Of a DNA stretch of 15,147 bases, positions 1 through 6,150 are shown in pieces (positions within the stretch are counted from its first letter, which is position 1; each line of letters begins with the position of its first letter). The notes beneath the pieces are model-generated. The model was not told the origin of the DNA and did no database searches. It saw only the letters and a program-made list of their open reading frames with translations. The stretch comes from Melioribacter sp. (GTDB taxonomy: Bacteria; Bacteroidota; Ignavibacteria; Ignavibacteriales; Melioribacteraceae): NCBI GenBank assembly GCA_016841125.1, contig JAENZU010000024.1, positions 1 through 15,147 on the forward strand. Reading direction: 5' to 3'. The position numbers were made by a program, and so were the translations under genes.

Positions 1-1187
1 TAGCAAAAGATTATCTGCAGGATTTCAACCAAATATCACAGCGCTTGATGATGAGCCCCGATTTTAATGAGTGGGAAGATATCTACCTGCGTTTGGTTAA
101 TTGGGAATTGGAACTGGATATTCACCCGGAAGTTAATTTGAGGCAGACACTTAGCGATCAGAAAAAAGAAGCCAATCAGGAATTCAGCAAATATGTCGAA
201 CGGAATTACCGCGATTGGATTCATAATGTAGGCGATCCCAACACGCCTATACTTACTACTGAAGTTGTCGATCGATTTGTAATTCCTCACTTGAAAAATT
301 CGGAAGGACCGGTTTTCTTTTTTGTTCTTGACTGCCTTCGTTTGGATCAATGGCTGGTGATGGAGAAACATTTACAAAGTCTTTTTAACATCAGCAAAGA
401 TTACTATCTTTCAATTTTGCCCACGGCTACGCCTTATGCGCGCAACTCTCTGTTCAGCAGCCTTTTCCCGGTGGAAATTGAGAGTTATTATCCCGACTTA
501 TGGTCTAAAGGTAAAGATGATGAGAGAAGTCAGAATAAATATGAGAAGGAACTTCTACAGGCATTATTGGACAGAAGGAAAATCAAACTAAAGAATGATC
601 TAAAATACCTTAAGATTATTGACCCGGATGTAGGCAGAAGTTTTGAACAAAATATTGTATCGCATAAAAAAACGCATTTCATGGCGGTTGTTGTAAACTT
701 TTTAGATATGATTGCTCATGGAAGGTCCGACTCCGAAATTCTAAAAGAGATAGCACCGGAAGAGGCAGCCTACCGTTCACTCACAAATAGCTGGTTTATG
801 CACTCCTCCCTTTTAGCTACATTCAAAACAATTGCCGCAATGCCTAATGCAAAAGTGGTTGTGACAACTGATCATGGCAGCATTAGAACTTTGCGCGGAG
901 CTAAAGTTTTGGGCGATCGTGAGGCTTCAAAAAATCTTCGCTTTAAATTCGGGCGTAACCTTAAAGCCGATGATAAGCATGCTATTTTTATAAAAGATCC
1001 CGCTGAATACAAATTGCCCAATATGGGATTGACAATTAATTATATAATTGCCAAAGAAGATTATTATTTTGTTTATCCAACAGATTATCACAAATATTTG
1101 AGCTACTATAAAGATACATTTCAGCATGGCGGTGTATCAATGGAAGAAATGATACTTCCCGTAATAACAATGGAGAGTAAACTTTAG
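1..1187 (+). CDS. porX: PorX-type response regulator/PglZ phosphatase, C-terminal part (5' end outside window)
   Basis: The reading frame is open from the first complete codon (base 3) to the TAG at 1185-1187, so this is the 3' part of a longer gene and the TTG/ATG codons at 45-53 are internal. The visible 394 codons match the helical linker and PglZ (alkaline-phosphatase-like) domain of PorX, the two-component regulator that with PorY controls type IX secretion. PorX has an N-terminal receiver domain, which here would lie upstream. Visible landmarks are LDCLRLDQW near base 330, PTATPYARN near 420-446 (holding the presumed nucleophilic Thr), TTDHGS near 864-881 and FQHGG near 1119-1133. These Asp and His residues are those expected to bind metal in this fold. 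The TAG overlaps the GTG of tsaE by one base, indicating co-translation. Family assignment is firm; the role in secretion is inferred from Bacteroidota PorX. Confidence 0.88.
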   Translation, partial: AKDYLQDFNQISQRLMMSPDFNEWEDIYLRLVNWELELDIHPEVNLRQTLSDQKKEANQEFSKYVERNYRDWIHNVGDPNTPILTTEVVDRFVIPHLKNSEGPVFFFVLDCLRLDQWLVMEKHLQSLFNISKDYYLSILPTATPYARNSLFSSLFPVEIESYYPDLWSKGKDDERSQNKYEKELLQALLDRRKIKLKNDLKYLKIIDPDVGRSFEQNIVSHKKTHFMAVVVNFLDMIAHGRSDSEILKEIAPEEAAYRSLTNSWFMHSSLLATFKTIAAMPNAKVVVTTDHGSIRTLRGAKVLGDREASKNLRFKFGRNLKADDKHAIFIKDPAEYKLPNMGLTINYIIAKEDYYFVYPTDYHKYLSYYKDTFQHGGVSMEEMILPVITMESKL

Positions 1188-1615
1188 TGGAATTTCCATT
1201 TGAAGCTTTAGTTGAAACTGAAGCCGAGACCATAGAAATTGCCAATAAATTTGCAGATGACATCAGTCCGGGTAATTCCATTTTATTAATTGGCAATTTG
1301 GGTGCGGGTAAAACATTTTTTATTAAAACGGTTTGTTCGTGTCTAGGAATTGATGATATTAAAAGTCCGACCTTTGCAATTGTGCATCAGCATAAGGGTA
1401 AACTGCCGGTAAACCATTTTGATTTTTATAGAATTAAAAAAGTTGAAGAACTTTACGATATCGGGTTTGATGAATATCTTTCAGACGATAGCTCAATAAA
1501 TTTTATTGAATGGGCGGATTTATTTCCCGATGCAGTACAAAAAATTTCATTTAAAATATTTATTGATTTGGTTGATTCAGATAAAAGAAAAATAAAGATT
1601 GAAAAATATGAATGA
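1187..1615 (+). CDS. tsaE: tRNA threonylcarbamoyladenosine biosynthesis ATPase TsaE
   Basis: TsaE is the ATPase that works with TsaB and TsaD to transfer threonylcarbamoyl to A37 of ANN-decoding tRNAs (t6A). The 142-residue product is of normal family length. It has a Walker A motif GNLGAGKT at residues 36-43, the SPTF segment at 60-63, HFDFYR at 77-82 and IEWAD at 107-111, all typical of TsaE. The start is GTG at 1187, whose first base is the last base of the porX stop. The 3' end runs 8 bases into tsaB. TsaD and TsaC are not in the window and must be encoded elsewhere. Only the non-ATG start and the tight coupling on both sides are notable. Confidence 0.95.
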   Translation: MEFPFEALVETEAETIEIANKFADDISPGNSILLIGNLGAGKTFFIKTVCSCLGIDDIKSPTFAIVHQHKGKLPVNHFDFYRIKKVEELYDIGFDEYLSDDSSINFIEWADLFPDAVQKISFKIFIDLVDSDKRKIKIEKYE

Positions 1616-2264
1616 ATATTTACCGATATTGGCGATAGAAACTTCAGGGGAAACCTGCGGCGTTGCGGTAATGAAATCCGAAAAAATTTCTGCTGAATTG
1701 AGTATAACACAAAAACATGTTCATTCCGAAAAACTGCTTCCGATGATTAAGGATTTGCTGAAAACTGTTGAATTGAGAATTTCTGATTTAGGATCAATCG
1801 CGGTATCGATAGGTCCGGGATCTTTTACCGGATTAAGAATTGGTCTCGCGGCAGCAAAAGGGATTGCATTCGGAAATTCAATTCCGATTACACCTGTACC
1901 TACTTTCGAAGCACTCGCCCTACAGATTTCACAGTTTATTCCTGATCAATCAGAATTTGTAATTGCTAACAGGGTAAATGTAAACGAACTTTATTTTGCC
2001 GGTTTTATTTCAGAAAGTAAAAGTTATAAGATTACACGCGAGTTGAAGTTAATTGAAAGGAAACATCTTGCAGATGAAATTATCGGTAACGAAATGGTTT
2101 TTGGAAATGCAGAACCTGCAAATTTAATTTCAAAAATTTCTGAACCAAATGCTGAATTTGTGGCTAAGTGGTCTTATATTTTTGGAAAAGATTTAGTAAC
2201 TTCCAACTTTGATTACTTAGAACCGAATTATTTGAAGAAATTCATTGCGAAGGTAAAAAAATGA
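1608..2264 (+). CDS. tsaB: tRNA threonylcarbamoyladenosine biosynthesis protein TsaB
   Basis: TsaB is the inactive ASKHA-fold partner of TsaD in t6A synthesis and binds TsaD and TsaE. The diagnostic features are the N-terminal AIETS segment (residues 9-13) and the GPGSFTGLRIG loop in the first third, with a C-terminal EPNYLKKF segment as in TsaB proteins. The product is 218 residues with the ATG at 1608; a TTG at 1599 would add only three residues and is less likely. The ATG lies inside the end of tsaE (8-base overlap), and the stop overlaps the next gene's start as ATGA. Pairing with tsaE fits one complex. TsaB lacks the metal-binding histidines of TsaD, and I see no metal-binding motif of that kind here, so TsaD is unlikely. 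Confidence 0.94.
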   Translation: MNEYLPILAIETSGETCGVAVMKSEKISAELSITQKHVHSEKLLPMIKDLLKTVELRISDLGSIAVSIGPGSFTGLRIGLAAAKGIAFGNSIPITPVPTFEALALQISQFIPDQSEFVIANRVNVNELYFAGFISESKSYKITRELKLIERKHLADEIIGNEMVFGNAEPANLISKISEPNAEFVAKWSYIFGKDLVTSNFDYLEPNYLKKFIAKVKK

Positions 2265-2989
2265 AAAGATCAATTTTAATAGTTTTACTTTTATTTATTT
2301 CAGTTATAACATCACAAGATCTGATACCCAAATTAACTGTAAGAGAACCCTCTCATGATTTTGGCGATATTCTCGAAAGTGATCATGTAAGCCATGAGTT
2401 TGTAATTCTAAATTCGGGTTATGCTCCATTAATAATTGAAAATGTTAGAGCTTCTTGCGGATGCACAGCCGCGATGCCGGACAAAAAGGAAATTGGACCC
2501 GGTGAAACCGCAAAAATTAAAGTTGATTTTAACGCAGAAAATAGAAGCGGACTTCAGAAAAAATATGTTTATGTTTTTACCAATGATCCTGAAAATAAAG
2601 ATTTCAGACTTACATTTACCGCAAATATAAAACCCGGCGGAAAAAAAGAACTTAAAATTGTCGAAACTCCCAAATTGAAACTTTCAAAACTGCAGCATAA
2701 TTTCGGTGAAGTGGAAGAAGGGAAGAAAGTTGATTACGAACTTCAAGTAAAAAATGTTGGAAGCGGAGAACTTGTTATCCGGGATATCAAAACTTCATGC
2801 GGATGCACAGCAGCAGTGTTGGATAAAAAAGTTCTTAAAGAAAATGAAACAGGTAAAATTAAAATTGAATTGGATACTTCTAATCGGTCGGGCAAAATGA
2901 CGCGCACGGTTGTACTTTATACCAACGATCCGACACAGCCTCAGCAGATTTTTACGATTTACGTCAATATTCAAAAACGGACTTCATAA
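2261..2989 (+). CDS. Exported protein with two DUF1573 repeats
   Basis: A 242-residue protein with a signal-peptide-like N-terminus: MKR, then a hydrophobic stretch to about residue 17, with cleavage likely near TSQ. The mature part is two tandem copies of a DUF1573 domain (roughly 31-123 and 145-237), an Ig-like beta-sandwich family common in Bacteroidota. Each copy shows HxFG near its start, a central SCGCTAA motif (Cys 66/68 and 180/182) and TNDP near its end. The paired cysteines could form disulfides or bind metal; this is not known. It starts inside the tsaB stop (ATGA) and its TAA overlaps the accD ATG by one base, so it is embedded in a co-translated housekeeping run. No N-terminal lipobox cysteine is seen, so periplasmic location or secretion is more likely than lipidation. 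Function unknown. Confidence 0.85.
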   Translation: MKRSILIVLLLFISVITSQDLIPKLTVREPSHDFGDILESDHVSHEFVILNSGYAPLIIENVRASCGCTAAMPDKKEIGPGETAKIKVDFNAENRSGLQKKYVYVFTNDPENKDFRLTFTANIKPGGKKELKIVETPKLKLSKLQHNFGEVEEGKKVDYELQVKNVGSGELVIRDIKTSCGCTAAVLDKKVLKENETGKIKIELDTSNRSGKMTRTVVLYTNDPTQPQQIFTIYVNIQKRTS

Positions 2990-3828
2990 TGGGCTGGTTC
3001 AGCAGATCAAAGCAAAATATTTCTCCGGAAAGTCAAAAGCGAGACATCCCCGACGGTCAATGGGTAAAGTGTGACGGCTGCCAGGAAATAATTCATAAAA
3101 ATCAGATGGAATCCAATTTATGGGTTTGTCAAAAATGTAATCACCATTTTCGAATAAACAGTGATAACTATATATCGATAATTTTTGATAAAGGTTCGTT
3201 CCGCGAAATGGATAAAAAAATGCGTTCTGCTGATCCGTTGAAATTTACGGATACGAAAACTTATAAAGACAGAATCGAATCAACGATTAAGAAATCCAAT
3301 TTATATGACGCTGTAAAAACGGGCATGGGAAAGGTTGACGGCAGAAGAATATCTTTTGCCTGCATGGATTTTCGATTTATCGGCGGCAGTATGGGCGCAG
3401 TGGTGGGTGAAAAAATTGCCAGGGCAATTGAAAAAGCATTTACAAATAAAATTCCTATGGTTATCATTTCGCAATCGGGCGGAGCCAGAATGATGGAAGG
3501 TGCATATTCTTTAATGCAGATGGCAAAAACAAGCGCTCAACTGGCTAGACTTGCGGATGCAAAAATACCTTACATCTCAATTTTGACCGATCCGACCACC
3601 GGCGGAACCACCGCAAGTTATGCAATGCTTGGGGATGTTATAATTGCGGAACCGAAAGCGCTGATAGGTTTTGCTGGTCCGAGAGTAATAAAACAAACAA
3701 TAGGTAAAGATCTGCCCGAAGGATTTCAGCGTTCGGAATTTTTATTGGAACACGGATTTGTTGATTTAATTGTAAATAGAAAAGATTTAAAAGCCCAACT
3801 ATCTCAATTATTCGAGTATATGAGTTAA
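2989..3828 (+). CDS. accD: Acetyl-CoA carboxylase carboxyltransferase subunit beta
   Basis: AccD with AccA moves the carboxyl group from carboxybiotin to acetyl-CoA, giving malonyl-CoA for fatty-acid synthesis in the cytoplasm. The 279-residue protein has the N-terminal four-cysteine zinc ribbon of bacterial AccD (Cys 28, 31, 47 and 50). The crotonase-type carboxyltransferase core follows, with SGGARMMEGA, the TDPTTGGTTAS segment and the GFAGPRVIKQT segment. Length is within the usual range. The ATG at 2989 uses the last base of the preceding stop (TAATG). accA, accB and accC are absent from the window. The gene ends 17 bases from the end of the convergent cysteine desulfurase gene, with no terminator hairpin evident in that gap. 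birA, which biotinylates the carrier protein of the same enzyme, is encoded nearby on the other strand. Confidence 0.96.
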   Translation: MGWFSRSKQNISPESQKRDIPDGQWVKCDGCQEIIHKNQMESNLWVCQKCNHHFRINSDNYISIIFDKGSFREMDKKMRSADPLKFTDTKTYKDRIESTIKKSNLYDAVKTGMGKVDGRRISFACMDFRFIGGSMGAVVGEKIARAIEKAFTNKIPMVIISQSGGARMMEGAYSLMQMAKTSAQLARLADAKIPYISILTDPTTGGTTASYAMLGDVIIAEPKALIGFAGPRVIKQTIGKDLPEGFQRSEFLLEHGFVDLIVNRKDLKAQLSQLFEYMS

Positions 3829-3845
3829 CTATAAAGTTTTCCCAT

Positions 3846-5000
3846 TTATTTCCTAAATTTTTGAGTCATCTTTTCAATCACACCTAAAGTGTAATCTACT
3901 TCATTTAAATTATTTTCAGCCCCAAATGAAAATCTGATTGTACCGTTTGCATCTTTCTCAGATTTGCCTGCAGCAAGCATTACATGTGAAGGATTCAAAG
4001 TTCCAGACGTACATGCGGCTCCGTTGGAGGCTGCAACTCCGTTAATATCAAGATACATCAGCATTGACTTGGAATCGTTTTTATAATAGCTGCTGTCAAA
4101 GGTTAAACTAAGAATGTACGGCAAATTATTCTCGGAACGGTTTACAATTAAACCTTGATTATCAATGCTGCTGATTCCCTCTCTGAATTTTTTATTCAGA
4201 ATTTCTGCTTTATTTAAATTGTTGTCCATTTCATTTTCTGCATTCTTTACTGCTTCTGCTAGTCCAATAATACCTGATACATTTTCGGTACCGCCCCGCC
4301 GATTTCTTTCCTGCGATCCGCCGAATATCATTGGTGATAGGGGAGTACTGTTTTTAACGAATACAGCTCCGACGCCTTTTGGAGCGCCGATTTTATGACC
4401 CGAAATTGACAGAGCGTGCACGCCCATTTCTCTAACGTTTATTTTTATTTTCCCAAAACTTTGAACTGCGTCGGTGTGGAAATAAATGTTTTTATCATCA
4501 AGCAGTTTTGAAATTTGTGATATTAGATTAATGCTGCCTGTTTCATTATTGATATGCATTACTGAAATTAGTGAAGTTCCGTCGTCAACTGAATTTAAAA
4601 ACGCCGGAATATTTAAAGTTGTATCGGGTAAAACATTTAAGTATTCTGCCGAGTAACCTTGTTTTTCAAGTTCTTCAAAAGCTTCCAAAACACAATGGTG
4701 CTCGGCTTTTGTAGTGATAATATGTTTTCTGCCAGATTCATTAAATTCTGTTTTTGAAATACCAAATATCGGAAAATTATTAGCTTCGGTACCGCTGCCG
4801 GTAAAGTATATCTCGCTTGGGTCGGCATTAATAAAATTTGCAACCGTTTCTCGTGCATCCTCAACTGCAACTTTTACTTTTCTGCCGAATGAATGTATGG
4901 ATGAAGGATTCCCAAAATATTCTTTTAAATAGGGGAGAATTGCCTCCAAAACTTTTGGATGTAATTTGGTTGTTGCTGCATTATCGAAATAAACTTTCAT
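3846..5000 (-). CDS. Cysteine desulfurase (NifS/IscS type)
   Basis: A PLP enzyme that removes sulfur from cysteine as an enzyme-bound persulfide, supplying Fe-S cluster, thiouridine or cofactor synthesis. The 384-residue protein starts MKVYFDNAATT. It shows the cofactor-stacking His 101 in AEHHCVLE, Asp 177 and Gln 180 in HTDAVQSFGK, the Schiff-base Lys 203 in SISGHK, RRGGTEN at 235-241, and the active-site Cys 330 in GAACTSGTLNPSH. The TSG context of that cysteine is closer to the NifS/IscS type than to SufS. It lies downstream of birA on the same strand with a 40-base gap and is probably co-transcribed, although no clear Shine-Dalgarno sequence is visible before its ATG. No iscU, nifU or thiI partner is in the window, so the sulfur acceptor cannot be named and I give no symbol. 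Confidence 0.93.
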   Translation of the reverse strand: MKVYFDNAATTKLHPKVLEAILPYLKEYFGNPSSIHSFGRKVKVAVEDARETVANFINADPSEIYFTGSGTEANNFPIFGISKTEFNESGRKHIITTKAEHHCVLEAFEELEKQGYSAEYLNVLPDTTLNIPAFLNSVDDGTSLISVMHINNETGSINLISQISKLLDDKNIYFHTDAVQSFGKIKINVREMGVHALSISGHKIGAPKGVGAVFVKNSTPLSPMIFGGSQERNRRGGTENVSGIIGLAEAVKNAENEMDNNLNKAEILNKKFREGISSIDNQGLIVNRSENNLPYILSLTFDSSYYKNDSKSMLMYLDINGVAASNGAACTSGTLNPSHVMLAAGKSEKDANGTIRFSFGAENNLNEVDYTLGVIEKMTQKFRK

Positions 5001-5040
5001 ATTGGGCTGCTTAAAAAATTAACTATTGAAGGATCATTTT

Positions 5041-5811
5041 TTACTGAATCAAGCTAACATCCCCAAAATGAATTTTTTCCTTTCCTTTCTCAGTTTTGAG
5101 GATCATAAATCCTTTTTCGTCGATGTCCTCAAATAGTCCGAATTTCATTACCTCACCCTCGGTAATTTTAATTTTTTCGCCTATCAATTTTGATCTTGAT
5201 TTCCAGTCCCTCAAAATAATTTCCGGGTTTTGTGTGTACTGGTTAAAAATTTCCTCAAAATTATTCAAAACTTCGCTTAAGAGTTTTTCACGGCTTACCG
5301 TATTATGAAATTCCCGCCGTACCGAAGTTGGAATAATATTGAACTTGCCTGTAAAATTTGCTTGATTTACATTGATGCCGAAACCTATAACCAAACGTTC
5401 GATTGATGATCCTTTTGAGGATGATTCAGCAAGGATTCCTGCAATTTTTTTATCGTCCACTAAAACATCATTCGGCCATTTTAGATCAACTTTAAATTGG
5501 TAAAGATTTTCTAAAGATTGGGCTACAGAAAGTGCTGCCCCTAAATTTATGATACTTATATTATCTGCTTTGATCTCATTTTTGAGCAAAATAGAGAAAG
5601 TTAAATTCTGCTCCCGATTGCTGACCCATTCCCTATTTTTTCTGCCTTTCCCTTCAGTTTGGAATTCGGCCAATAATACTGTTCCGTGCTGCTGGTAATC
5701 TTTAGTTTTCGTTAAAAAAGCATTAGTTGAATTTATTTCCTCGCAATAAACGAAATTTCTTCCAATAAATTCTGTATCTAATTTAATATCAAATTCCTCG
5801 ATGTTGAACAC
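5041..5811 (-). CDS. birA: Biotin--[acetyl-CoA-carboxylase] ligase (no DNA-binding domain)
   Basis: This enzyme activates biotin as biotinyl-AMP and attaches it to the carrier protein of acetyl-CoA carboxylase. The 256-residue protein has the catalytic core: GKGRKNREW at 54-62 (the adenylate-binding GRGRxxRxW-type loop), KWPNDVLV at 111-118 and KKIAGILAES at 121-130. A small C-terminal SH3-like segment covers about 209-256. It lacks the N-terminal helix-turn-helix of E. coli BirA, so it should be a ligase only and not the biotin repressor. The start is GTG at 5811, supported by an AAAAGGAG sequence at 5818-5825 (minus strand) six bases upstream. The downstream desulfurase gene is probably in the same transcript. 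accD of the same pathway lies convergently nearby. Confidence 0.94.
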   Translation of the reverse strand: MFNIEEFDIKLDTEFIGRNFVYCEEINSTNAFLTKTKDYQQHGTVLLAEFQTEGKGRKNREWVSNREQNLTFSILLKNEIKADNISIINLGAALSVAQSLENLYQFKVDLKWPNDVLVDDKKIAGILAESSSKGSSIERLVIGFGINVNQANFTGKFNIIPTSVRREFHNTVSREKLLSEVLNNFEEIFNQYTQNPEIILRDWKSRSKLIGEKIKITEGEVMKFGLFEDIDEKGFMILKTEKGKEKIHFGDVSLIQ

Positions 5812-5840
5812 GATGATCTCCTTTTTTTCTATTGCTAAAT

Positions 5841-5857
5841 TGACACAAATCTTGTCA
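5841..5857. repeat. Inverted repeat TGACA-N7-TGTCA
   Basis: Perfect five-base arms at 5841-5845 and 5853-5857, centred about 38 bases upstream of the birA GTG. The arms share the TGNCA form with the palindrome 15 bases further on. It may be an operator half-site pair; the arms are short enough to arise by chance. Confidence 0.4.
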
Positions 5858-5871
5858 GTAATGATAAATCA

Positions 5872-5884
5872 TGCCAAAATGGCA
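5872..5884. repeat. Perfect palindrome TGCCA-AAA-TGGCA (candidate operator)
   Basis: Thirteen bases with perfect five-base arms (5872-5876 and 5880-5884) around AAA. It lies 61 bases from the birA start and about 270 bases from the dnaK start. The short symmetric form fits a dimeric regulator site better than a transcript hairpin. No regulator gene lies in the window to pair with it. Confidence 0.45.
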
Positions 5885-5892
5885 GAATGATC

Positions 5893-5910
5893 GACATTCG
5901 GGGAAATGTC
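5893..5910. repeat. Inverted repeat GACATT-CGGGGA-AATGTC
   Basis: Perfect six-base arms at 5893-5898 and 5905-5910 with a six-base spacer, followed on the + strand by TTTTAGTTTT. No + strand gene ends upstream, so a terminator role is not needed, although it could limit transcription from the birA side into the dnaK region. A regulatory site or leader hairpin is equally possible. Confidence 0.35.
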
Positions 5911-6138
5911 TTTTAGTTTTATAAATTCAGCTAAGTAGTTATATAACAATAACTTATAATAAATGTCCTAAGTTGGCACATCCTTTGTCTATTATAAGTA
6001 TATATTTTACAAAGAAAGCGATAAATTGTTATTTCTAAAATTCAATTTACGAAAAAAAAATGGCGATAAAGAATTCTGAAATACAATTGCTAAAATTAAA
6101 TTTGAAAATAAAAGTAATAAATTGATTAAATAAAAGTT

Positions 6139-6143
6139 AGGAG
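6139..6143 (+). promoter_or_regulatory. Ribosome binding site of dnaK
   Basis: AGGAG seven bases before the ATG at 6151. This fixes the dnaK start and agrees with the conserved MGKIIGIDLGTTNS N-terminus. Confidence 0.8.
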
Positions 6144-6150
6144 AATATTT

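Larger units (their letters stand above)
5812..6150. promoter_or_regulatory. birA-dnaK divergent intergenic region with inverted repeats
   Basis: This 339-base AT-rich stretch separates divergent birA and dnaK and should hold both promoters. No gene is seen in it. It contains TGACA-N7-TGTCA (5841-5857), a perfect TGCCA-AAA-TGGCA palindrome (5872-5884), GACATT-N6-AATGTC (5893-5910), a TTGGCAC-N5-TTGT string resembling a sigma-54 site (5973-5988), and CTTTGT...ACAAAG arms (5983-6014). An imperfect direct repeat precedes dnaK. No CIRCE element (TTAGCACTC-N9-GAGTGCTAA) is present, so HrcA control of dnaK is not supported. The actual promoters cannot be fixed from sequence alone. Confidence 0.6.

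Noticed and set aside
45..53. TTG/ATG/ATG codons as the start of the first gene
   Set aside because: The frame is open to the window edge and the residues before them (AKDYLQDFNQISQR) read as PorX linker, so the gene begins upstream.
5893..5920. GACATT/AATGTC hairpin plus T-rich stretch as an intrinsic terminator
   Set aside because: No + strand gene ends upstream, the stem is short and AT-rich, and the T-run is interrupted; kept only as an inverted repeat.
5812..6150. CIRCE/HrcA operator before dnaK
   Set aside because: No TTAGCACTC-N9-GAGTGCTAA or close variant is present.
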